This document shows positions 16,179 to 22,859 of a DNA stretch of 43,819 nt, one piece after another. Under the pieces are notes generated by a model, which worked only from the letters and a program-made list of their open reading frames with translations, made no database searches and was not told the DNA's origin. Position numbers and translations under genes: made by a program. The number at the start of each line of letters is the position of its first letter. Position 1 is the stretch's first letter. Source of the DNA: Stenotrophomonas maltophilia (GTDB lineage Bacteria; Pseudomonadota; Gammaproteobacteria; Xanthomonadales; Xanthomonadaceae); NCBI RefSeq assembly GCF_013464485.1, contig NZ_RAUX01000032.1:30002-73820 (forward strand), written 5' to 3'.

Positions 16179-16724
16179 TCAGGCATCGTCCTGCTTCAAT
16201 GCGGCATCGGCCGCCAGCAGCGCCTCGGCGGCCGCACTGAGCGGCGGCGACGGCGGGGCGACCACGCCGATCGCTTCCATCATCTTCGGCATACCGAGGA
16301 ACTGCCGCGCACGGCGGTCGTAGATGCCGGTGACCAGCAGCGCGCGCGTGGCGATCTTCTGTTCGGCGCCGATCAGCACGCGTTGCTCCATGATGCCGCG
16401 CGAACCGACCCAGCCGACCAGCCGCGTTTCCAGGGTGAAGCGCTGGAATGGCTTGAGTTCGCGGCGGAACTGGATGGTGCCGGCACCGACGATCGGTGCC
16501 CACTTCTCGCGTAGCGCCACCCGGCCCAGGCCCATGCGCAGGATCAGGTCCAGCCGGCCCAGGTCGAAGATGTTCCAGTAGCGGCCGTTGGTCATGTGCA
16601 GGTTGCTGTCCAGGTCATTGGGCAGTACCCGGAACTGCAGCCGCGAGACCCCGAACGGCGCCTCCAGCTTGGGCCGGAACAGGCTGCACAGCAGCAGATG
16701 GAGCAGGCGGAACCAGAGATTCAT
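16179..16724 (-). CDS. Thioesterase-like (hotdog fold) protein
   Basis: A 181-residue protein. An N-terminal hydrophobic helix (WFRLLHLLLCSLF) is followed by a hotdog domain with FRVLPNDLDSNLHMTNGRYW, the D-x-N-x-HM-x-N-x-RYW signature of the acyl-CoA thioesterase/THEM6-like group, and RELKPFQRFTLETRLVGW. It likely hydrolyses acyl-CoA or a related thioester at the membrane. It is divergent from a TetR gene whose probable operator overlaps its leader. It is convergent with the deiminase gene, six bases apart. Confidence 0.82.
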   Translation of the reverse strand: MNLWFRLLHLLLCSLFRPKLEAPFGVSRLQFRVLPNDLDSNLHMTNGRYWNIFDLGRLDLILRMGLGRVALREKWAPIVGAGTIQFRRELKPFQRFTLETRLVGWVGSRGIMEQRVLIGAEQKIATRALLVTGIYDRRARQFLGMPKMMEAIGVVAPPSPPLSAAAEALLAADAALKQDDA

Positions 16725-16727
16725 GGT

Positions 16728-16775
16728 TATGACGACTGTTATAGAATCGCCGGTACGCTAATCTATGACGACTGT
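16728..16775. promoter_or_regulatory. Direct repeats, candidate TetR operator
   Basis: TATGACGACTGT occurs perfectly at 16728-16739 and 16764-16775 in the 69-base spacer between the thioesterase and TetR genes. The left copy begins three bases from the thioesterase start codon. It extends into an imperfect dyad (ATGAC-GACT-GTTAT). The right copy lies just after a TACGCT (16754-16759) that could be the -10 for the TetR gene. Confidence 0.6.
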
Positions 16776-16793
16776 CCTGGCAAGGAGCCTGCC

Positions 16794-17369
16794 GTGAGCC
16801 CGCGCCCCTCTGATGCGCCACAACGCGTGATTGATGCTGCGGCACAGATGCTGGCGCGTGTGGGCCTCAATGCCACCAGCATCCGTGAGGTGACCAAGCT
16901 GGCCGAGGCGCCGCTGGGTTCCACCTACCACCACTTTCCCGGCGGCAAGCAGGAGCTGCTGGCGCGCGCCACTCATATGGCCGGCGACAAGATCGAAGCG
17001 CTGCTGGTGGAGCTGCTGAAGGGCGGCGCAGTGCAGGGCCTGCAGCAGTTCCTGGCGATGTGGCGCGAGCGCCTGCTGCGCACCGATTTCCGCGCTGGCT
17101 GCCCGGTGCTGGCCGCTGCGGTTGAGGAGCCGGTGGAGGCCATGCCCAGCCAGCCGCGTGCCGCTGCTGCCGAAGTGTTCGCGCGCTGGCAGGGCCACCT
17201 GGCGGCGGCGTTCGTCGCCGAAGGTCACAACCCGGCCGCGGCGGCCGGCCTGGCCAGCCTGGTGATTGCCAGCGTGGAAGGTGCGGTGGCGATGTGCCGC
17301 GCGCTGCAGGACATCGGCCCGTTCGACCAGGTGGCCGCGCAGTTGCTGAAAGCCGCTGCGCCGCCTTGA
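16794..17369 (+). CDS. TetR/AcrR-family transcriptional repressor (LmrA/YxaF-like)
   Basis: A 191-residue protein. The helix-turn-helix is at about 10-50, with VIDAAAQMLARVGLNATSI and the recognition block LGSTYHHFPGGKQELL. The C-terminal domain with a cysteine in FRAGCPVLAAAVEEP fits the YxaF/LmrA group. The start is GTG at 16794, with AAGGAG six bases upstream; longer in-frame starts would run into the divergent gene. The likely target is the spacer repeats 16728-16775, so it probably controls itself and the thioesterase gene. It is followed 52 bases later by an NTF2-like gene that may share its transcript. Confidence 0.88.
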   Translation: MSPRPSDAPQRVIDAAAQMLARVGLNATSIREVTKLAEAPLGSTYHHFPGGKQELLARATHMAGDKIEALLVELLKGGAVQGLQQFLAMWRERLLRTDFRAGCPVLAAAVEEPVEAMPSQPRAAAAEVFARWQGHLAAAFVAEGHNPAAAAGLASLVIASVEGAVAMCRALQDIGPFDQVAAQLLKAAAPP

Positions 17370-17421
17370 TCCGGCTGCACGGTCGCGGGAGACTCGGCGC
17401 AGGCCCTGACTGGACGCCGCC

Positions 17422-17805
17422 ATGGACGAATCGCACTGCCGCTACCTGATCGAGCACTACCTGCTGGCCTACAACCGCTTCGACATCGATGCCATGCTGG
17501 CGGTGCTGGCGCACAACGTGCGCTTCGAAAACCATAGCGGTGGCCAGCTGACGATGGTCACCGAAGGCATCGATGCCTTCGGCGAACTGGCGCGGCAATC
17601 GGCCCAGATGTTCCACGAGCGCGAGCAGCGGTTGCTTGAGCTGACGTTCGAGGATGATGTGGCGCTGGCCAGCATCGGCTGGCGTGGCGTGTTCGCGCAG
17701 GACATGCCCGGTGGTCCCCGCGCAGGCACGGAACTGGCCCTGCAGGGACGCAGCGAGTTCGCTTTTGAGGACGGTCGCATCGTGCGGATCATCGACCGCA
17801 GCTGA
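17422..17805 (+). CDS. NTF2-like/SnoaL-like domain protein
   Basis: A 127-residue protein with the small cone-shaped NTF2 fold pattern: an N-terminal helix (YLIEHYLLAYNRFDIDAMLAVL), then HNVRFEN, and a C-terminal strand pair with FAFEDGRIVRIIDRS. Members act as small-molecule enzymes or binding proteins. No catalytic residue can be assigned with confidence. It is downstream of and co-directional with the TetR gene. Confidence 0.8.
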   Translation: MDESHCRYLIEHYLLAYNRFDIDAMLAVLAHNVRFENHSGGQLTMVTEGIDAFGELARQSAQMFHEREQRLLELTFEDDVALASIGWRGVFAQDMPGGPRAGTELALQGRSEFAFEDGRIVRIIDRS

Positions 17806-17830
17806 GGAGCGGCTGCACAGGTCCACCGTC

Positions 17831-17858
17831 TGGACAGCGGACCTGCCCGCGGTAGAAT
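17831..17858 (+). promoter_or_regulatory. Good sigma-70-like promoter before the leader ORF
   Basis: TGGACA at 17831-17836 and TAGAAT at 17853-17858, 16 bases apart, each one mismatch from consensus. This is the best -35/-10 pair I see in the window. It would start transcription about 35 bases before the leader ORF at 17900. Confidence 0.65.
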
Positions 17859-17899
17859 CCGCCCACCACCGCTTACGCGTGCCCGGCAAGGATGTCCGC

Positions 17900-17962
17900 A
17901 TGCAGTATCAGGTTTTCGAGCTTCCACGCTGCACGATCCGCGGCATCCGTTGGCGCCGATGA
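17900..17962 (+). CDS. 20-codon leader ORF upstream of a membrane protein gene
   Basis: ATG at 17900 opens a 20-residue ORF starting MQYQVFELPRC and ending GIRWRR. AAGGA lies seven bases upstream. It ends in an ATGA overlap with the start of the next gene: TGA at 17960-17962, and that gene's ATG at 17959. A strong promoter sits just before it. The arrangement suggests translational coupling, and the peptide itself may have no other role. The membrane protein's own ATG has no clear ribosome site, consistent with coupling. Confidence 0.5.
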   Translation: MQYQVFELPRCTIRGIRWRR

Positions 17963-18738
17963 AACGCACCCGTTTCTTTTCACGCAGCCCGTTGAAGTTG
18001 CCGGTGAACCGCGGCAGTGAAGTCGTGCGCGCGCGGCAGCATCTGCAGCAACGCGGCTGGCCGCGCCTGCAGATGGCGCTGATCGTGGCCCTGACCGCTG
18101 CGGCCGGTTTCCTCGCCTCGCATCTGCTGCGTCTGGCCGGTATCGACGCAATGCTGCTTCGCTACCCGATGGCCGTGCTGTTGGCCTATGGCGTGTTCCT
18201 GCTGCTGATGTGGATCTGGATCCGCTGGCGCTGGGACAACGTGCTGGATGGCCTGTCGCCGGATGTGGGTAGTGGCAGCCCATCGCCTCGCGGAAGTGCC
18301 GTGGAATCACCGTGGAGCGGCGTCGGCGGCCGTTCCGGAGGTGGCGGCGCGTCAGCTTCGTGGAATGAGTCGGCGCGGGTCAGCGGCGGCGATGCCGGTG
18401 AGCTGCCGTTGACCGGCCTGGCCGAAGACGAAGCGGGCCTGCCGTTGCTCGCGATCCTCGGCATCGTCGCGCTGGTGGCGACCGTCCTGCTGGCCAGCGT
18501 GTGGGTGGTGTGGGCGGCGCCGGTGCTGATGGCCGAGCTGCTGGTGGACGCCGCCATCGCCGGTGGCCTGTACCGGCGCATGCAGGGCATGCAGGAGCAG
18601 GGATGGTGGCGGGTATGCGTGACGCACACGATCTGGCCGCTGCTCGGCCTGCTGCTGTTCTTCGCTGTGCTGGGTTGGCTTGCGCAGGCGCTGGCGCCAG
18701 GAGCGACCCACCTGCTGCAGGTCATTCAAGCGCTGTAG
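17959..18738 (+). CDS. Multi-pass membrane protein of unknown function
   Basis: A 259-residue protein starting MKRTRFFSRSPLKLPVNRGSE. A first pair of membrane segments lies at about 40-60 and 68-92 (ending WIWIRWRW). A glycine/serine-rich linker (about 105-140, GVGGRSGGGGASASWN) follows. A second group covers about 155-190 and 220-245. The charged cytoplasmic start and low-complexity linker suggest an envelope protein. No catalytic motif seen. It is the first full-length gene after the leader ORF. Two paralogous unknown genes follow 52 bases later and may be cotranscribed. Confidence 0.78.
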   Translation: MKRTRFFSRSPLKLPVNRGSEVVRARQHLQQRGWPRLQMALIVALTAAAGFLASHLLRLAGIDAMLLRYPMAVLLAYGVFLLLMWIWIRWRWDNVLDGLSPDVGSGSPSPRGSAVESPWSGVGGRSGGGGASASWNESARVSGGDAGELPLTGLAEDEAGLPLLAILGIVALVATVLLASVWVVWAAPVLMAELLVDAAIAGGLYRRMQGMQEQGWWRVCVTHTIWPLLGLLLFFAVLGWLAQALAPGATHLLQVIQAL

Positions 18739-18790
18739 CGCCACGTTCCCGGCTGATATCCCAACCTGCTTCATTTCTTCGAGGAGCTTC

Positions 18791-19636
18791 ATGCGACAGC
18801 GCATTGCACGGAAGCACATCCTGACGACAGCGGTCGTCCTGTTCGTGGCTGCTGGCGCAGCGCTGATGGCCAGCGTGCGCCCACAGTGGCGGCAGGATGT
18901 CAGCCCGCCTCCGATCAACCTGGGAACGGCACGGATGCAGGCCGAGGTGATGGCAGAGCTCATCGACCTGCGACCGACACCGCCAGGAACGCCGCCGGTA
19001 CCGCCGATTCCAATGAAGGCAGTCTCCTCCGCGATGCTGACCGGCAACAGTGGGTTCGCGACCGCGGAGGTGCCACTGGCAGATGTCGCGCCAGCACACT
19101 TCGAGCCGCGCGACCGGGAGCCCGACATGCCATTCGCTGTGATGGAATGGACTGCGCCTGCCTGCGGTGAAGGAGACCCCGCCCCGGTCTGCCAGGTTCG
19201 TCACAACGTCGTCGAGTGGCGCGATGATGACAGTGCGGCGTCCTTTCAACTTCAGCAGCATCTGGAGGCGATGCTGCAGGTTGCGAACCGCCGGGCTGTA
19301 CGCGTACCCGACCTCGCGTTTGAGCTTGCGCATGTGCGAGCGCAACGGATGACGTGGGACGAGCTTCAGCAACGGCGCGCACGCGGCGTCGAGGGATGCA
19401 CGGGTGGCCCGGGCAAGCCGGATCTGGGCGTTGTCTATCTGCAGCGTCCTGTGTTCAGCCTGGACGGGAACTGGGCAATGGCATCGATCGCCTCGGATCT
19501 GTGCAGTGGAGGAACGGCGATGCGCGTCCTCTACCTTCTGCACCGCAGCAAGGGCGGATGGGAGCGTGTTCGAGTGGAGCCTGTCCGCTATATGAGCTTT
19601 GGCCACGGCCTGTGGCCCGCGTTACCGGAGTCGTGA
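18791..19636 (+). CDS. Exported or anchored protein of unknown function, paralogue 1
   Basis: A 281-residue protein with one N-terminal hydrophobic segment (ILTTAVVLFVAAGAALMA) and then VRPQWRQDVSPPPINLGTAR, MQAEVMAELI and a proline-rich stretch. The periplasmic part has cysteines (PACGEGDPAPVCQV, GCTGG, DLCSGG) and the block LQRPVFSLDGNWAMASIASDLCSGG. GAGGAG precedes the ATG at 18791. The stop overlaps the next gene's start by one base (TGATG). Paralogue 2 has the same order of blocks, so the pair arose by tandem duplication. Family not recognised. Confidence 0.75.
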   Translation: MRQRIARKHILTTAVVLFVAAGAALMASVRPQWRQDVSPPPINLGTARMQAEVMAELIDLRPTPPGTPPVPPIPMKAVSSAMLTGNSGFATAEVPLADVAPAHFEPRDREPDMPFAVMEWTAPACGEGDPAPVCQVRHNVVEWRDDDSAASFQLQQHLEAMLQVANRRAVRVPDLAFELAHVRAQRMTWDELQQRRARGVEGCTGGPGKPDLGVVYLQRPVFSLDGNWAMASIASDLCSGGTAMRVLYLLHRSKGGWERVRVEPVRYMSFGHGLWPALPES

Positions 19637-20508
19637 TGACAGATACCTCGTTCAAGCCAGACCGTGACTGCCAACAGCGGATCGCCTGGCGGCGCATTGC
19701 ATCGTTGGCGGCGGCGCTGTCGGCTTTGGCTCTCATGGCCGGAATCTGCAGCCTGCGCCCGAGGTGGCAGCAGGAAACCGGTCCGCCGCCGGTCAACCTG
19801 GGAACCGCGCAGATGCAGGCTGAGGCGATGGCGCTGGTGATTCGGCAGGGTCCTCCATTCCGTCTTCCAGCCCCGCCAGTGCCGCAGCCGACGCCGGTTC
19901 TGCCATTGCCGTCGAGCGGCGTGCCCACCGCACCGCAGACGCCGTCCGCCCCCGTCGATCGATGGCGCCCGCAGGAGCAGCCGCAGTTGACCGACCCGGT
20001 GGGGCAGGACATCTACGTGATGGAGCAGACGTTGCCCTATTGCTGGCCGGGCAGCAGTGCCTCCACCTGCCAGGAGGTGGATGATCTGGTCCTGCCGCTG
20101 GACGACCGGTGGCCGCCGCAGATCCACGCGCTGCGGTTGCAGCTGCAGGCGGATCTGGTTCCTGCCAATCGCCGTCCCGCGCCAGTACCCGCAGCCGCAT
20201 TGGCCGGTGCGCAGCGGATGGATGCCGAAGGTCTTCGAGCGCTGCGGGAGCGCGGGTGCGCATCAACGGCGCAGCAGCCGTCCCATCCGTATGATCAGTT
20301 CGTCCATCTGACCCGGCCCGTTTTCAGCGGCGATGGGCGGTGGGCCATGATCGCCGTCGCCTGGGATTCGTGCTCCGTCGATTTCGTCTACCGGGAGCTG
20401 GTCGTACTGCATCGGGAACAGGGACGCTGGATGAGCGAACCCCCGGAACGAGGTCTGGGCGGCGTATGGGATGGCCGCGTACTGCGGCCCTGGAAGTACG
20501 CCCATTGA
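19636..20508 (+). CDS. Exported or anchored protein of unknown function, paralogue 2
   Basis: A 290-residue protein with a membrane segment at about 22-38 and then LRPRWQQETGPPPVNLGTAQ and MQAEAMALVI. A longer proline-rich linker (about 70-115) follows, then PYCWPGSSASTC, a helix with LVPANRRPAPVPAAALAGAQ, and HLTRPVFSGDGRWAMIAVAW with a following cysteine. The match to paralogue 1 runs along the whole protein, though the linker has diverged. Start and stop overlap upstream (TGATG), and GGAG lies before the ATG. Likely role is in the periplasm, otherwise unknown. Confidence 0.75.
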   Translation: MTDTSFKPDRDCQQRIAWRRIASLAAALSALALMAGICSLRPRWQQETGPPPVNLGTAQMQAEAMALVIRQGPPFRLPAPPVPQPTPVLPLPSSGVPTAPQTPSAPVDRWRPQEQPQLTDPVGQDIYVMEQTLPYCWPGSSASTCQEVDDLVLPLDDRWPPQIHALRLQLQADLVPANRRPAPVPAAALAGAQRMDAEGLRALRERGCASTAQQPSHPYDQFVHLTRPVFSGDGRWAMIAVAWDSCSVDFVYRELVVLHREQGRWMSEPPERGLGGVWDGRVLRPWKYAH

Positions 20509-20522
20509 CGAGAGGGGCAGAG

Positions 20523-20545
20523 GGCGCCGGATCACACCCGGCGCC
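20523..20545. terminator. Shared hairpin between convergent genes
   Basis: GGCGCCGG-ATCACAC-CCGGCGCC, with 8-bp perfect arms, lies between the stops of paralogue 2 and the TonB-dependent receptor gene. It could end transcription from either side. No strong T run. Confidence 0.55.
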
Positions 20546-20556
20546 GCCTGCGGTCA

Positions 20557-22668
20557 TCAGTCAAAGCGCAAGCGCACGCCTGCATAGACGCCACGACCTT
20601 CGCCCGGCGTCGAGCGGGCGACATCCTTGCCGGCATCGTCGTAGCCCGGTGTGACCGTGGCGGCGTAGCGGCGGTTGCCGATGTTGCGCATCTCCGCCCA
20701 GGCCTGCCAGCGGCCACCGGGTGCGTCGTAGCCGATGCGGCTGCCGAAGATCACATGGCTGTCGGCCCAGTAGCTGTTGGCGTAGTCGACGGCGATGCGC
20801 GAGGCGTATTCGGTATTGAGCGCAGCGTACAGGCCGGAGGCGTGATCGAAGCGCAGCTCGGCTTGATAGGCGTGGCGCGGCAGGCCGGGCAGGCGGTTGC
20901 CGCCGAAACGCGCGTCGTGGCGGTAGCGGAAATCGCTGAAGGTATACGCCTGGCGCAGCGACAGGCGGCCCGGTGCAGCCTGCCACAGCGTGCTGTCCAA
21001 CCCGGCTTCGATGCCGCGGTGAACGGTGGGGCTGGCGTTGTTCTCGGCGATGAACAGGTTCGGCACCGGTTGCAGTTCAACGCTCAGCAGTTCGTGGTTT
21101 ACGTGCGCGTAGTAGCCGGTCAGTTCCCAGCGACCCAGCGCTGTGTCACCGCGTGCGCCCAGTTCCAGCGTGGTGGCGGTCTGGTTCTGCATTGGCACCG
21201 GCGCGCGCTGGCGACCGCTGGACGGGCCATTGCCCGGCCCGAAGTACTGGTTCGAGCCCCAGATCATCGACCACGGGTGCGGCGCCTCCACCGAGCGGCT
21301 GAGGTTGCCGAACCACTGGGTCTGGGTGCTGTGCTGCCAGGTGAAGCCCAGTCGCGGCGCGTAGTCCCAGTCGTGGCCGCGCAGGCGGCCGCCGCTGCTC
21401 GGCCAGGTCACCTGCACATCGCGACGGGTGTTGATCAGTGCCAGCCCGGTCTGCAGGCGCAGGCGGTCGTTGAAGGTGAGGGTATTGCCGACGTGCAGCG
21501 TGCTGTCGGTGCCGTGGTGGCGGAAGTCACGCGTGCGCGTACCGGCGGCATAGCCGTTGCTGGCAAAGCGCAGCGACTCGCGCACATCGGCGTCCAGATC
21601 GTGGGTGACGCGCAGGCCGACCGTGGTCTCGCTGTCCAGGCCGAACAGCAGGTGGCGGCGGCGGTAGTCCAGCGTGGCATTGAGGTTGGCGTAGTCCAGC
21701 TGCTGCCGGTACAGGCTCTCGTTCAAGTCCATCGGGTACGTGTGATAGACCAGCCCGGCCTGCAACGAGGAGTCCTCATCGATCTGCAGCGTGGTGACGT
21801 TGCCCACCCAGGTGCTGCCCGGCTGCGGGCGACGCGCATCGATGGCCAGGTTGGCCGGGTTCGCGGCGCGTGGATCGTTGCGGATCTGATCGCGGGTCAG
21901 GCGGCCGGGCGTTTCATGATTCGTTTCGCGATAGCGCACGAAGAAACGCGTCTGCAGGTCGGGCGTGATCTGCCAGCCGATGTTGGCCATCGCACCCTTG
22001 CCGTCGCCGCGCGCGTGGCGCTGATAGCCATCGAATTCGGTATCGGTGTAGGCCAGGAAGTAGTCGACATCACCACTGACGCCGCCCCAGCTGATGCCGC
22101 GCTTCTGGTAGCCACGGCTGCCGGCTTCGTAGTGCAGCTGCACGCCCGCCGAATCACGACCGCTGCGGCTGACGTAGTCGATGGCACCGCCCAGCGCCAA
22201 CGCGCCGCGCTCGAAGCCGTTGGCGCCGCGCAGGACTTCCACGCGCGACAACCACAGCGGTTCCAGCAGCTCGTAGGGCGTGCCACCCGGGCCGGTCAGT
22301 GGCAGACCGTCGATCGACACGGCGATACCCGAAGCATGCGCGCCCGGGCCACGGTTGATGCCCGAGCCACGGATCGAGATCTTGGTGCCCTCGTTGCCCG
22401 GCGACTGCGCACTGATGCCCGGCTGGTAGGCCAGCACATCGGCGCTGCTGGACAGGCGGCTGTCGGCCTTGGCCACGTCGATGACGTTGCTCGCGCCGGG
22501 TACGCGCTTCAGCGCCTCGCGCGCCTGGGCGCTGGCATCGGCAGCAGCGGTGACCTGCACGGCATCCAGCGTGGTGGCCTGCGGCGCAGCAGCGGCGGTG
22601 GTGGAGAGGCCAAGGGAAACGGCCAGGAACAACAGCGACGGGGTGGGGCGGTACGACGAGAGCGACAT
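20557..22668 (-). CDS. TonB-dependent outer-membrane receptor
   Basis: A 703-residue protein with a signal peptide ending near AAAAP. TTLDAVQVTAAA is a TonB-box-like stretch. The plug domain has SSADVLAYQPGISAQ, ISIRGSGINRG, GIAVSIDGLPL and VEVLRGANG...GALALGGAIDYVSR. A 22-strand barrel ends in RGVYAGVRLRFD, with a terminal aromatic as usual. It imports a siderophore, metal chelate or other scarce nutrient using TonB energy. The overall pattern is closest to iron-siderophore or FecA-like receptors, but the ligand cannot be read. No regulator or extracytoplasmic sigma factor is adjacent. Two TonB-type genes lie about 18 kb to the right. Confidence 0.9.
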   Translation of the reverse strand: MSLSSYRPTPSLLFLAVSLGLSTTAAAAPQATTLDAVQVTAAADASAQAREALKRVPGASNVIDVAKADSRLSSSADVLAYQPGISAQSPGNEGTKISIRGSGINRGPGAHASGIAVSIDGLPLTGPGGTPYELLEPLWLSRVEVLRGANGFERGALALGGAIDYVSRSGRDSAGVQLHYEAGSRGYQKRGISWGGVSGDVDYFLAYTDTEFDGYQRHARGDGKGAMANIGWQITPDLQTRFFVRYRETNHETPGRLTRDQIRNDPRAANPANLAIDARRPQPGSTWVGNVTTLQIDEDSSLQAGLVYHTYPMDLNESLYRQQLDYANLNATLDYRRRHLLFGLDSETTVGLRVTHDLDADVRESLRFASNGYAAGTRTRDFRHHGTDSTLHVGNTLTFNDRLRLQTGLALINTRRDVQVTWPSSGGRLRGHDWDYAPRLGFTWQHSTQTQWFGNLSRSVEAPHPWSMIWGSNQYFGPGNGPSSGRQRAPVPMQNQTATTLELGARGDTALGRWELTGYYAHVNHELLSVELQPVPNLFIAENNASPTVHRGIEAGLDSTLWQAAPGRLSLRQAYTFSDFRYRHDARFGGNRLPGLPRHAYQAELRFDHASGLYAALNTEYASRIAVDYANSYWADSHVIFGSRIGYDAPGGRWQAWAEMRNIGNRRYAATVTPGYDDAGKDVARSTPGEGRGVYAGVRLRFD

Positions 22669-22762
22669 GCGGAAATGCTGTAAACCACAAAAGTGGCACG
22701 CAAGTTAACAGGTTGGTGGCGTCACGTCACCCATCGGCGGCGTATGGCCGCCCGCGCTCCTT

Positions 22763-22859
22763 GTAGAGTCGAGCTTGCTCGACTGTCTTTCGCTTTCTGT
22801 AGAGTCGAGCCTTGCTCGACTGCCTCTGTGTCCCGGAGTCGAGCACGGCTCGACTCTAC
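22763..22859. repeat. Three SMAG palindromes, AGTCGAGC subfamily
   Basis: Forward units with GTAG heads lie at 22763-22786 and 22799-22822 (AGTCGAGC-TT-GCTCGACT type). A reverse unit lies at 22837-22859 and ends CTCTAC. The reverse unit's GTAG (22856-22859, minus strand) supplies the TAG stop of the serine hydrolase gene. The cluster fills the gap between the receptor gene start and the hydrolase gene end. Confidence 0.85.
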
